Assembly (NCBI GenBank): GCA_012064415.1
Contig: SSNU01000117.1
Span: 145,916-209,915, forward strand
Length of the DNA: 64,000 nucleotides
Reading direction: 5' to 3'
DNA from: Gyrodactylus bullatarudis
Lineage: Eukaryota > Platyhelminthes > Monogenea > Gyrodactylidea > Gyrodactylidae
How positions within the stretch are numbered: the first letter of the stretch is position 1; the number at the start of each line of letters is the position of its first letter. The notes beneath the pieces were generated by a model. It searched no databases and was not told where the DNA came from. It saw only the letters and a list, made by a program, of their open reading frames with translations. The position numbers and the translations under genes are program-made. This document shows positions 12,901 through 27,900 of this stretch, piece after piece.

Positions 12901-15900
12901 AGTAGCGCCAAATTCTCTTTTTTTGAAATTTGAGTTGAAAATTTTTGTTGATTTCAATGTGAGAGAGTGATCAAAAGTTGATTTTTAGGATCACAATTAG
13001 TCAAAGCTTTAGATTAGTTTACATTCTGATTCCAACATCATTTCTGATAGGCTAAAAAGTTAACCATTTACTGTTTTGTAGAAATTTCAATGTAAATCCC
13101 GACCCCTTAATTTTTTTAAAATCAGTTTTTCAAAGCAATCAATTACAAGATTTATTGTTGCTCAATATCTCAAAAAATGAGAGAATACCAATGAAAATGA
13201 CTGAATTTCTGAAGCATAAAGAGGTATTTTTAAAGCGAAATTTTGTGGGATATTATTAAAATACTTGAAGATTAAACTTATCATATTAACGGGCGATTTT
13301 AGTCATTTTGAAAAGTTTATCTATTACTAATTCTAAAGGTATGTTCTAAGCTTATTGTTAGATGAACGATTGAAAAAAAAGTTCTTAATTAATGATTAGA
13401 AATTAAACTAAAGAAGTCGCACTATAAAATATTTTCCTCCTAATAAACGTGAGCCACAATAATTGGCAGTTGGATTGAATTCGAAGGATAGAACAAAACG
13501 TGACTCTATGAATTCTTAATTATTTTTTTCAAACTTTACCACTATTCGTGCTTATTCGATTATTATCGATTACATAGTGGATAAAAAATTAGGAACAACC
13601 ATGCTACTTCTTCTCGTACCAAAGAATAATAATAATCTCTACATAAATGTCAAAATGTATTCGTATTTGAAAAAAACCCTATGGTTATAATCTTCTATCC
13701 ATTTATTATGATATCTGAATATAGATAACTTCTTTTTCGGCTTACATCTTGGAACAACTAGAAAGCCTTTCTCTTATCAGCAAAATACATTTGGAAAGGG
13801 TTAGGGCACAAAAATGTAATTTTTAAAAGTTTTGAGATTTTTCTGTTTTTTGATCTACATCAAACATGGATAGAAAAGATAACTAATCTCGACTTTAGTG
13901 TCAATTTGCTTTTGATATTTTATCAGTCAGTTATCCAATGATAACAAAAGATTTTCTATTATCTAATCTCAACAAAAGACTTATCCCTGAATTGTTCCGT
14001 TCCACAGTCTTTCCATAGTTGGCGATATAGGCACAATGGAATATCATCACAATCAGATTATTCAATCACTCTGCATTCAATAGGAATCTATGGGAAATAG
14101 AAGCTCCTATCTTGGAAAGGAAGTGTCTGATTTTTAACTTGAAGGTCTTCGAGTTTCTCAATCGATAATTGGCCCCCTGAGGTATTGCTTGGTTGGATGA
14201 ATAAATATTTACATGCTAGCACACCACCAGAGATTTTTTAAGCTTTATATTCAAAACTATGGTTGAAATGCGGAGTTAATTAAAAAATGATTGAAAGAAT
14301 AATAAAAAAATGGTTTACACTAACAGGCACGTGACAAAACTGCGAAGTTGTGGGAAGAAATCATTTTTATCCCTCCGACTCATCTGATGATTAAAATATT
14401 TTTCTCCAGGGTTCCATTTCTTCTCAATTTTGACGAAATAAAGAAATCAGATTAATTAATTAATAAGTCATTTTGAATGCAAATTTCAACTTCAATGTTT
14501 AATGCGAGCTCTATTCAGTAAGTAGATGGGATAGAAAAGAAATTTCAAGTGAAGATTTATTCACAAAGCTCTTTGAATAGCTCTTGTGTCATAGCTAAAG
14601 GCTAGCTCAACTCCTTAGTGTATTTAACCGCATATACAAGCATTTTAAACATTGGAAGCCAAGTTTGAAAATGTATTTAAAAATACTCCAACATTTCTGG
14701 AAGACAAGTTAGATATTTTGCATCTTTTGTATTGGATTGTCGGAGATGGCTCAGTGGTTACATCAGTAACCAACCTCGAATGGAATTAATATTATTTCAC
14801 CCCGTGTTCAAGTTTTAGTTTTATTAGTTTTAATCAATTCATCTTATTTTTCATTGTATTTTTGCATAAATATTGAATCTTAATCTATATAAACTGATCG
14901 ATTATCACACAAAGAGGTGTGTATATATCGTACGTATGTATAGATGTATTTGTAAAGAATATCCCCATAGAAATATTATCTTTTATCGATTATTATTTTG
15001 TTTCAAGAAAAAATCTTTCGGTTTATTTCCCCCCCCCCTCCCTTACCCCATACCCCCTCTTCAACCAAGCATAATAAAACCCTTCCCATTTTCTATAGAG
15101 ACATTAGTAGTAAAATTTTCCTTCAATCAGGAACTAAAACAAGTCTTGTATTGTGCTAAGAGAATAGAAAGAGTGACAAGAATTATAATGATTATTGAAA
15201 ACCTTCCTGGAGAAAATCGACAAGTTATATTTATTATCCACTTTTCGTCTGTTGTAACGATATACTTCAGAAAATTGTCATAATTGAGTCTGTGAGAGAG
15301 TCTTCGACAGGCTTCAAGTCTTTTCCTTTTTTGTGATTCGTTGAGGTTATGGGGAACCCATTTGTTGAATGAATTTGTAAAGTTCTCCTCTCTCAGAGCA
15401 CGTAGAACTGAAGACTGACATTCAAAACAGAAGAAATTGCTCTTGAAGATGACGATGGTTGCTCTTCAATTGCTTCAATAATCAAAAATTTATCAACGCT
15501 TGAAGGTCGACTTGATTTTGATTCATCATCTACTGTCATCTTGCCTTCAACAAAGTTTGACAAAATACAGTAGTACGTTTTATTCGATCTCCGAAACAAG
15601 ATTCAAGTTTCCTAAAAGTCTCTGACGGTCCAGTTTTCTGAAGAAACTCATATGCAATTAACTTTCGAATATCTTTGATATCGAAAATGTCATTTAGACT
15701 CATTGTTTCGTGAATTATGAATAAGTAGATTTATTTAAAGAAAAAGAGAAATAAATTCTCTTTATTTTAATGTATAATTTGTTATTTTAAAGCGAATTTT
15801 TGATTATGTAATTTTTGATAAAAGTTGGAATCTCATAACATTTGATGCAAACTAATATTTTAACCAACTTGTGAAATCACTTGAAATAATAATAATAACT

Positions 15901-18900
15901 TGGTTGAACAGACAAAGCCCTCTTTAAGTAAAACTCTGTAGGTAATCTTTACGTGAGAATTAATATAACGTGAAGTAAACTTCAAATTTAGAACATTTTT
16001 AAACCCCTTAAATCAGGCTTTTCTAGGTAATAACTTTAATTAATTAATACAAAATCATGTCGAGAGAGTTATCGTCCGTTATGAATGGAAAAAGTCATAT
16101 TTTCATGCTGAAATTTCATCTTGAAGATATATATTCTCCTATTGATTTTATGTAAATTATTTATTCTATGTATATTTTTGAGTAGAAAATTCCAAGATAA
16201 ATAAAGATCACATCTTCAAAACTAAATATCAGGAGTGAACGATAGCTGTCAAAAGTATAGAATACACTGTATACAGTGTTTGACATTTCTCTAATAAATT
16301 TTAGCGTGTTGAACCCAGACATTAGTTCCCAAGAAATTGAACTCAAATCTCTGCGTTTCCCAGTGCGCTATGCAAGTAGGTTCGTGCGGAATTCTAATTT
16401 TCATAATATTTTTGAAAAATTCGAATCCTGCACTTTACTGTAGTAAATTCACTGAGAAATTTTTGGCACTTTTTCAAAACAATCAGGCTACCAGTCAAAT
16501 GAATGAATTCAAAATTACTCTAATAATTATTAGACTTGGACGAAATTTTGCAAAATTACTTGAATCGCCCATCGAAACATAAAAAGAAATAATCTTCAAG
16601 TATTTAAATATAATCCCACCAAATTTCGCTTCAAAATACCTTTCCATGCTTCTGGAATAAGATAAACAAAATTTCAAATTTAGAACGTTTTTTATTGTTT
16701 TATATTCATAATTGTACCTTGAACTCACATTATTTCTTTACATAAAGTTGTAAAAATGACTTAAATTCTTTAAAAATTGTTTTTTTGAATAGCTCAAAAC
16801 GAAATTTCTCTTATTTTTCATGAATATTACAATTTTGATGGGTCAAAAAACGTTTTAAATTTAAAAAGTTTCACAATTTTGTTCATCTTATTCCAGAAGC
16901 ATGGAAAGATATTTTGAAGCGAAATTTGGTGAGATTATATTTAAAAGAAGAGCTACTTGTAGATTATTTCTTTTTATATTTCGATGGGCGATTTAAGTAA
17001 TTTTGCAAAATTTCGTCCAAGTCTAATAATTAGTATCCGAATATGAATGTTTTCATCTAAATTTATTTGCATTACATAATAACGAGTGCTTTATGGAAAA
17101 ATCTGATAAATCTGTCTGCAGATTTTTATCTATTAAATGGAATCTATCTACATTTCTTAATTTTCTCCCTTTATACATTTATACCGGATAGATATGTATG
17201 CAATATCAATTTCGAGGACAAATACTATCTGATCAAAAGAAATTCCTATAACAATTACTCTAATTAAGTTTATGCTCATTGAAATGATACTATATTTTAA
17301 AAGGAACAACTCATTTCTCTACAATTATCCAATCAGATTCATTCAAGAAACAAATCATATTGATTGGCCCTCATTCTTTTCATAAAACTAGTAATAGTAA
17401 AATCGAAATTCATTGATGAAATTTTAGCTTAAATGAAAATGATGCATTCTGACATTCGAAAATATATAACCATTTGAGAAGCATTCAGTATTGATCGCTC
17501 TCATATCTATACATATAAAATAAATATATCATTTTAAAATAAGATTGATCAGATTTTGTATCGGGAGGAGAAAATTCTTATCCCAAACACGAGAGATTTC
17601 GTATGCCTACAATTTTTAACTTGAAAATTAAAATTGATTATTTCTTTCATTACAGATTATATAACATACAAGAATAGATTCACTATGTAGACACATATGA
17701 CGATGATTAACCGAGAGAAAATTTTTATTTTTTAGAACGTTTTATATTTTCATACAGGTGCCTATTCATCATCTAGCCTAATTTTTTGTCTTTTGTTTTA
17801 TAGGCATCTCAATCTCTCGGATCTAAAAGTTTTTTTACTCCAGCTAAAAATTGGCGTAATGAAAAGGAATCCCTGTCATCAATAATAAAAAGACCAACAC
17901 GATTCAAAAAGAAATAAGAGGGGGGGGGGGCAACTGATCTCAAATTTAACCCGAATTTTTCGTCTTTTGTTTTATAGGCATCTCTTGGATCTAAAAGTTT
18001 TTTTACTCTAACTAAAAATTGGCGTAATTATTTCTCTTCTCTCTTCTTTTCATTGCTTGCCTAGCTAGAAGAATTCATTCTGATAATTTTTGTATACTTA
18101 TTTTTATCTGTATTGCCCCTTTCACATCGCCGCACAGATAATAATGATGAATTCGCTATCTTGGTTTGTATAGCCCAGACTCCATCAATTTACTTATCTC
18201 TCTACCAAGATAAACTTCCAAGGAAAAAATATATTCCTTTTAGTTTTTCTTCTCTAAACTTTCATTTTAAATTGGCCGAATTCTAATTCATCTTCAGGAC
18301 AAAATATATATTTCATTTTTGCATAAAATTTTTATGATTTTATGCCAAAATTCTTGAAAAAAATAGATATAGAAATGAAACAGTTATTCAATATTCAGTC
18401 TATATAAGAATAGAGTTTAGAACTTTTTCTACCCAATCAAAAAAACGTTGTAAACCATTTATTTTATAAAACAAAATTTTTCCAAGAAAAATCCCAAAAA
18501 TCACTCTTATCCTTAGCTCCTTAGCTTACTCGGAGATTATCATGACTTCGAAGATTTGAAGGAGTCGTAACTTGAAGGTTACAGAATAAATAAGAAATAA
18601 GAACGTGGAGGACCATGTAAAAGCGGTTAAAAATCAAGAGCAAAAAGTGTAATGAAATTTAGTGTTGAATAAAAATATTTCTTGTTATTTATAAAAAGTA
18701 TTTTCTTTTGGAAATTTTTGGGGTCATTCTTGGAAAATTTTTCCTTTTGGGTCTGTTTTGGAATTAACCCTTTTTTCAATTTATAAGAAATAATTTGTTG
18801 GATAAATAAATATTAGAATAAATTTCACTGTTTCTATTCTATCGAAATCTATTAGGATGAAAGTTTTCTTACATCGAACTCGCGTCAAATGATTTCGGTC

Positions 18901-21900
18901 TCAAAATTAGTGCCCTTAATTCAAAACAATAGCGTGAAAATTGAGTCTTTTCTACGCTATACAATACAAATCAACAAGCTTTTAATCGAATTCACAAAAT
19001 AGAGGAAATAAGCATTATTATTTGTTTTATCGAGTTTAATTTCATGAATAATTAAAACCATCTTGTTTCTTTTTATTATTTCAAGAATGTCTACTAATTG
19101 TGATTTGAACGTGTTCACCCCCTTATTTTGATATGAAAATATTATTGTTTATTCTAGAACAACATTGAGTATGATATCATCCTGGAGTAGTTAGAGCACG
19201 TGTCTAGATTATAACTCAAGGGGCATTGAGTTCATCAGAAGATAATAACAATATTATTCTCTATTAAAAAATGAAGAAAAAACGTTATGTTTTGCAATGA
19301 TGTGATTTTTCAAAAACGTCTGAAAATCCGCTTAAAATCATATTTGTAGTTATAGAAGAAAAAGTTTTATTCACCAAATGTACATTTCTTAATGGTTCAT
19401 CAGTAGTGACACATAAATAATGATAAGAGTTTTAAATTCATTGAAAATAATAATTTACAAATTATGAAAGAAGTCAATTTTGAAAAACTCAATATTTTTT
19501 TTGTCTAAGCTCAACTTTTGAATTTGCTTGATTTACCTCAATGATGTCGAATTCCAGTGAACTCCTTTGACCAAATTTGAATTCTTAGTCTATATCAGTG
19601 TCAGATTGCTTTGGAGCATTTCGAGATCAAAAATTGAAATTTTGCGCCCTTTTTTTCCCCGGAAAAAATATATTGCGTGTCAAGTAGATTTATGAATCTT
19701 ACGTTCGTTAGTCAGCTGAAAACCACAGTTGCTTCCAATAGACAGAGAAAAACAAAGGCATTCTGCAACCCTAGACAATTTTCTAATTTTGGTCTACTTT
19801 CGATAAGGATTAGGAACATTCTGTTGGAAAAAGAGTTTAAATATTGAAAATATTAACTTGCAGACATAATTTTAATTTTATTATACGGTGAAATTGATTT
19901 TCCCTCCAGAATATTTTTATGATTAAGTGAAACTATTTTTTATTACTTTTTTTGAGAGATTCCCTAAGACGACACTAAAATGAATCTTAATTGAATAATT
20001 TCCAATTAATAATAAAGTTTTATAGTGAAAACTCAAATAAATTAGCTTCAATTTGATGTATTTCCGGTAGTAAATTTATTAATCATCATTAGTGTATAAA
20101 ATTTATCTTAAAAACCAAACACAATTCAGAAAATACAATTACAGATCCAGAAAATTTTCTAAAAGTGTCCTAAATTGTTATTAATCTTTAGCTATTTTTT
20201 CTAATAAACAGCTTTTCTCGATGAATTTGGGAATTCATGATTTTTAAAAAAATCATTTATGAAAGCTTGAAAAAGTAAGCAGTTGCCGTTCGGGAATAGA
20301 TCATTTTATGTTGTATAAAATTCCCATAAGCTTGTTTTATCAAGAGAATTTGAGCCTCGTAAATTACAAGTTGTAATATACAGCTATTCTCGATGAATTT
20401 GGGAATTCATGATTTTAAAAAAAATCTCATTTTTCATCAAGGTATCGAAATTTTTGAAAGATTTTTGGTACCTGTTTCGAAATGTACAATTTTACTGATG
20501 GCGCGATTTTTTAAACTTTGAGTTGAAAATTTTTGTTGATTGCAAGGTCTGAGAGGAATCAAACGTTATTTTTCAGGATCATCAATAGACAAAGAAAAAT
20601 TTACTCTTATTCATTTTTTTGAAAAAACCCGTCATTTACTTTTTCATAAACAGTATGATTAGTTTGTTTTGGAGGTAATAAAACCAAGTTCATTTAGAAC
20701 AAAATCTGAAGAAAAACATTCTAGCTAATTCCATAATCATTTTGATAATCAGCTTATGCCCGAAAATGAGATGATTCTTCTCATGTCCAGAATAAAAAAT
20801 ATATTTAATTTTTAAGATAACTTAAAAAGGTTCATTTTATGACATGAGAAGAGCTTGAATAAAATTATGTAATGAACAACTTGTTCAAAATAAGACCGCA
20901 CACTGTAACATGGTCTGGGAGAATAGAATTCTAAATGGAAACCTACATTACATTGGGTTTTTTAAATTGAATTTTCGAATATTTTAAATGCCTGCTAATT
21001 AGAGAATTATTCCCTCATTTAATTATATTTAAAGACCCAGAGAAATTTTTTAAAGGTACATCACTGAGATTGAAAATTCAGTCGGATTTTAGAATATACT
21101 GATAACGAATATGCAATTTTTTTCAAAAACCAACCACTAGCTTAGAAGATATTGTCCCAAAAATGGTTTCTCTATAAAAGTTTCTTTCTTTTTTTCTTCA
21201 ATCGCTGTAAGTGGTTTTTCAAAAAAACGCTCTTTATATTTTTAAGGAAATTTTAATTTTTTTTCAAAAACGAGTCATTTTTTAAATTTATTATTAACGA
21301 CTATTTATTTTATATTTTTTAACCGTCGTCTGAAATATATATTTTGTTATATGGGTTTCAATACAAATGGGTCTTAAAGGGTTAATTTTCCATATCCTTA
21401 CTTACGAGTATGGATACGATTAGTTAGAGACAAAAGTGTTAAAAGCTACAATGAACATGGTAAACTTACGGGATCTAGGAATTCTTATTCTACGATTTTC
21501 GTTTCGTTAAGAAGTCAATAAGATTTTTTGGAACCCTTTTTTAAAAGTATTTTTTTCGATATGAACTGTTCTCGGTTTAATTTTCAGGCAGTAAAAATTA
21601 GGAAGTAGGGGTCTACCATTTTTTTATAATCTTCATTCATTTAATATCAAGGAAAACTCAAAATTTCAAATATACAGATTATAATGAGAAACAACCTTGT
21701 TTTGTCAAAATCTTGTAAGTAAGCGGGTAGGGGAATAAAGTTTGTATGTTCTTGTCGATAAAAGAAAATCATTAAATGCAATCAACTATGAAACTATCGA
21801 CTAATCAAAATAGACACTTTCGTAAAAGAAATAACAGAAAGATTCTCGTCTCACGCAAATTTTCAGCGTAAGTGGAACAATTTCTTGTCATTCAATTGAT

Positions 21901-24900
21901 TTGCTGAGAGTTTCTATACTAAAAAATACAGAAAAACAACTGGTCAATCAAAAGCGCTTTGTTAAATATACTTTATTTTTCCTACTGATAGATTAACGAG
22001 TCATTTCAAATTACCACCAGAAATGAAACGAATTATAGCCAACATTGGCCCCCTAAATTTAAAACGTGAAGCTAGTTTTGCACAAGACCTAAAATGACCA
22101 TCTTCGAAGCTTTAGTAGATAGTGTTCACGTAATTCAAGAAAAGTTTAGGTTTTCAGAAAAAAACGTTTCTAAGAAAAATTATTTTTTTTGATAAAATCA
22201 ACTTTCTTTGAATTAGCACGTGTTTCTCGACAAATTTTATCTTAACCCTTCATGTCCCATTGTTCCATCAGTAGAATACAACTCTTTCTCGAGCGATAAT
22301 TTTAACTAAAAGATACCTAAAACACTTTTTTTCACTCCTCATTAGAAAGGAAATTTATCAAGCTACAAAATTATGTATAATTCATAAAGATAGCTTTTCA
22401 CTGATGCACACCATAGTTACTTGAAGAAGGGTGATTTTTTGAAAATTTTGTCAAATATTCAAAAAATATTTAGAACGTTTTTTTGAAAACCTATTTGCTG
22501 AGGTCTTAGAAAAAAATAAAATAACTTTCTAAAACAATAGTCGTAGATTTCAAATATGCAATCACCTGCTCGATATTTCTTATAGAGAAGATAACTGGTT
22601 TTAGAGCCAAAAATGCCAATTATAACTTCTATAGCTGATATAACTTCTTATAAATGATAAGACGGCTTACAAAAATTCAGATTATTTTGGTTTGGTTGCA
22701 AATTTCCTCATTTGTGAGATGAAAAATATAATTTTGGGACATGAAGGGTTAAGAGATAGTTTCAACCTGATCACGTATTTGAATTCTACGGGTATGGTTA
22801 CTCTGTTTCTTCCTTTCTTCTCTGTTAATGCGTTTTCACAAGGTATTCAATCTTTTTTCTATCCTATTGTTTGTGAATACGCTGATTACAAATCTACAGT
22901 TGTTTTAACGTTATTAATTTTTTTATCGATCAAAAAATCGGTCATTTATTTATCTATGACCCTGTAAAGTAGGTTTTCGAAAAATCGTTTTAAACAAAAA
23001 TAAATTTTTTGAAAAAGACCAACTCTCTTTAAATCAGTATAGCGCGGGTTTGACAAACGATAGAGCCGATTTCTTTGCGTATTCCAAGAGATTAATAAAT
23101 TTCCTATCGAATGGGTAGTAAACGAAGTATTTTCTGAGGTTTGAATGAATAATAATGTGTAGTTTAAATGATGTGTGATAGAACTATCATTGTGGTACTT
23201 TAATGGTTAAGGGTTAAACTCGATATATAGTTTTTTCTCTTCCACCTATCACAGAAATTCTATTCTATAGTTAGCTACTAAAGAGTGGATATAAAATATA
23301 TAAAATATTATTTTATTCCTAAAATACAATCTGTTCAAATGTGTCAATTTATTTTTTTTTCTGTTGTAAAATTTTCCACATCCTACATCCCATACACATA
23401 ATTATATATGCACGTGGAAAAAAGAGAATTATTACTATTATCAAGTGAAATATCTCGTATTTTTTCAGTATGTTTCTGGAAAGTAGTAGACATTGGACGA
23501 AGAAAACTGATTTATTATTGGGAATAGATTTCAGGACATTCATTATATGTTTTATATATATTGGTAATTCCAAAACGTACCAGTACAAGTCATTCAATCG
23601 TCTAAGACAATCTGACCAAAATCATGCAATTTTTTGTATTTCAAAAATGAACCAAATTTCCACATTTTTTACTTTTGAGCTTAAAGTAAAAAGGATTCCA
23701 CTGTTTCAAAGAAAAAGTTAAATTTTGGATCATTCCCCTTCGTGATAATCAATGAATTCAAATTCTTCGATTTCTCACAATAATGACGAATTTCTGGGAA
23801 TTTCTGAATGCTAATCTTAAATATCTGTATTTAACTGCTATAAATCTTTGATAAAAACTTTCAGCTAAAAAGTTGAAAAAGCGAAAATTTGGGTCATTTT
23901 TGAAATTCGAAAAACTGCCTAAATTCGGTCAGATTGAATTTTTTCAGAAATTTTTTTCAATCTCCGCAACTTATTTCATTATGGAATTCGAAGAATCAAT
24001 CTTTTTTTAAAATAGTGACTATTCTGTAAAAAAGTAAATTCTCATCTTCATGTCAATTAGGTTTAGTTCAAGTAATTACTAGATTTTTTGAGAATTTCTA
24101 CCTTTGTTCTGAGAATAGATTTCAACATTAGATAGAATCCTCTCTATCTGTTTATCACTAAAATCTATTCCAGAATTGTAGTGTTGATAGTTTCAAGATT
24201 TCAGCTGTACTCTAATCTTCACTCATTAATTTCAATCTAGCTTTCTCACACTGTAAGATGAGAGTGTACACAAGAAACAGCTGTCTACAATAGTGTCAAG
24301 ATTCCTCATTAGTCTCTTTACTCAGTATCTCTCCCCTTTTTTGAAAAGGTATTTGATTGAAAGTGTATTATTAATAATTTTTATAATAATTTATTGAATT
24401 GTATGTTGGTAATTTCAGCTAAACATTTGTTGTTTTCTCGATAATAGATGCAGAATAGAATGTATATGTTACCGTTAATCTTGTTACTCTTGATAGTCTT
24501 AAGACTACCTGATAGTCTTGATACTTGGTAATAAGTTTGGCTGACTGAATTAAATTTTTCAAACTGATATCATTATACGGGTTCATAATCTTTTTGATTT
24601 CCATTAAATCTTTCACATTGTTTATCGCTTAAACAATCTAATAGTGTAGGGTCCCTACTTGGAACTTCCTATACAATTGTAACCGGCTAGTTTGTTAAAC
24701 TTATAACCAAGGTTCAAAATATTAAGTTAGTAATCCAAAGCTCAAAATTAGTTTTAAAAAATATAAGATTAGTTGAGAATTGTAGAAAAATCATTTATTG
24801 TTGCAAGATAAGCTATTATGACATCTTGAATTCTTCTTACATCTGCAACAATTTGTGACACATTTTGTCCGACAATCACATCTCAGAAACCCTTGACCAT

Positions 24901-27900
24901 CGACCAGAGATTGAAGACAACTCTGCCTTCTAAGAGAAAAACTGCATTCGGGGACATCTTCAACATCGAGAAATCTTTCATCTAGAAGTGTAAGTTGATT
25001 TGCTGAATACAGTCCATCAATTACACCATTCCTCGTCCCAACCTTGTAGAACGATTCATCAATAACTTCTACTACAACACAAACTAGGTTTCTGTTATCT
25101 AGCTTGGCCTTATCAACCTCTGGGACTCTAACTAAAACGTTTTGGCCGATTTCAAAAGTTCTAGCAGTCTTAGATATCATTTTCTTGCGATTCTCATCGT
25201 GATTTTCTTGGAGTTTCCAGGATAAATCTATCATAATCTTGAGGAGAGCTTTCTTTGATTTTCTCATCAAGGGGTATTGGTTCAAGGAGAGGAACGTCAT
25301 GAATGTTTTCTAGAGCTATAAAATAGATTATTAATTATAATATTTCTTACATTGAAATTTATCTTCTTGAAATGAATCATCGTCTAGATCGAGATCTGCA
25401 AAATCGAATTGAAATTTGTACACGTTCATTAAATCCTGAACTCTTGATCGGGTTTGTGACGAGTCCTTTCTTAGTTATGCTCGTATTCTTTTTGCACACT
25501 GAACATAATGAGAGGTATGTTTTAATCTGTTCTTGAGTAATATTATAAAATCTCGCGTCCAGATATTTCTTTAAAATGTCTCGCCCGGCATGTCCAAGAC
25601 TTGTGTGATTAAAATGAATTCTGTCAAAAATTTCGGTATCGACAAGGCCTTAACTAAGTGCAGTTATAAGCGTTTTAGATTTACGAATCGTGAAATTTAT
25701 TTTAATTTGCAATTCAAGATGTCATAATAGCTTATCTTGCAACAATAAATGATTTTTCTACAATTCTCAACTAATCTTATATTTTTTAAAACTAATTTTG
25801 AGCTTTGGATTACTAACTTAATATTTTGAACCTTGGTTATAAGTTTAACAAACTAGCCGGTTACAATTGTATAGGAAGTTCCAAGTAGGGACCCTACACT
25901 ATTAGATTGTTTAAGCGATAAACAATGTGAAAGATTTAATGGAAATCAAAAAGATTATGAACCCGTATAATGATATCAGTTTGAAAAATTTAATTCAGTC
26001 AGCCAAACTTATTACCAAGTATCAAGATCAACAAACTATATTTTATAGCTAGTTAATCTTGAAACCTGGTAATAAGTATATCAAGCTATGCCGTTAGTCT
26101 TAAGACTATCAGGTAGTCTTAAGACTATCAAGAGTAATAAGATTAACGGTAACATATATATAACTATATTAATTGGATTTTCACACATTGATCACTAGCC
26201 TGGCAAAATTTTTATTTTTGGATTAAAGATTAGAAATTACTAAATTACCTTGAGCAAGATTTATCTAGCCAATGAGAGACCTGTATTATGAACCAATCAA
26301 ATTTCAGTAAAGCTAGTCAATGAGAATTTTTTAGATATAAGAAACTTTTACATTGATTATATAATTCAAAGCGAATAATCGAATCAACATTTTCTTCGCC
26401 TCTAGGCAACATAATTAGAGAAAGCATATTTTAGATTTCTTATATTTTGTTTCAAGAACTACGAATTTCCATAGAAATAACGTCTGTATTCAGGATCACA
26501 ATTTGTTATTTTTTTTCTAATCCAAGGACGAGTTTATCAAAACTTCAGTACGTTAAATTCTCTGATCTATCCCTAAAGTGTCCACTCAGTAGGACGAAAT
26601 TTTGCAAAATTACTTGAATCGCCCATCGAAACATAAAAAGAAATAATCTTCAAGTATTTAAATATAATCCCACCAAATTTCGCTTCAAAATACCTTTCCA
26701 TGCTTCTGGAATAAGATAAACAAAATTTCAAATTTAGAACGTTTTTTATTGTTTTATACTCATAATTGTACCTTGAACTCACATTATTTCTTTACATAAA
26801 GTTGTAAAAATGACTTAAATCCTTTAAAAATTGTTTTTTTGAATAGCTCAAAACGAAATTTCTCTTATTTTTCATGAATATTACAATTTTGATGGGTCAA
26901 AAAACGTTTTAAATTTAAAAAGTTTCACAATTTTGTTCATCTTATTCCAGAAGCATGGAAAGATATTTTGAAGCGAAATTTGGTGAGATTATATTTAAAA
27001 GAAGAGCTACTTGTAGATTATTTCTTTTTATATTTCGATGGGCGATTTAAGTAATTTTGCAAAATTTCGTTCAAGTCTACTACTCAGTACTTCTATTTTA
27101 AACTCAGATTTTGCTTTGATTGATAAGAATTTTCTCAACCCTTAGACTCTATTGATTTACAAATTTCAGTGTGACTGTGGAACTTCTTATAAAAGGTCGT
27201 ACGATTAAGAAGGTCTCAGGATAAAATCAATAAAAATGTACACTGCGGTGATCAAACATCTTAAGCAAGAAATAAGAAGTAAACTTTTCCCACTTTCCAA
27301 GATGCCGGTACAGATGTGTGGATACAAGAAGAAAAATTTTAAAATAGTCAACCTTCAACTGCCTTGGGCTATATGAGCATTTACACATTTCTCTTCGCTA
27401 TTATTTCGGCTGTTAAAATTATTTTTAAGGTATAAAATTTTCCTGGGTGTCTTTAAAAATAGACTCATGACCTTTGGTCATTTGTTTACATTGTTAATTC
27501 GTAAGTCTACGTGTATTTTATAATTATGTAATGTTATAACATAGGAAAAGGCTACCCTAAGGAATAAAACGCATCCACAGGCTTCTTCTATTTTTTCATG
27601 TTTACACATATTTTTACTTCTAGAGTGATAAAATCCTGCATACCCCACCTTAAAATCTCTACCCTTTCCCGACTAAAATCTGCCTTGTTTTTTTTTAATG
27701 ACGGGGGAACTCATTGAAGTCTATTTTATTCTTGGAGTTTATTTTATTCATGTTTCTTTCATGCATATCTGTTCAAGTTCGAAGCAGCGGGTTATCGTTG
27801 TTTGGAAAATTCTCTAACTGCAGTTTTGTGAAATGAAACTCCGTCCATGAACAAAATTCCTTGTTGATCGTTTCTCACTAGCTGCTCATGTTAACTTTGG

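Noticed and set aside
14873..15283. 136-residue plus-strand frame
   Set aside because: No homology or splice context; it includes a homopolymer C run and AT-rich low-complexity translation.
17921..17930. G10 tract as a functional element (switch or G-quadruplex)
   Set aside because: It is a single short run without further G-tracts, most likely replication slippage.
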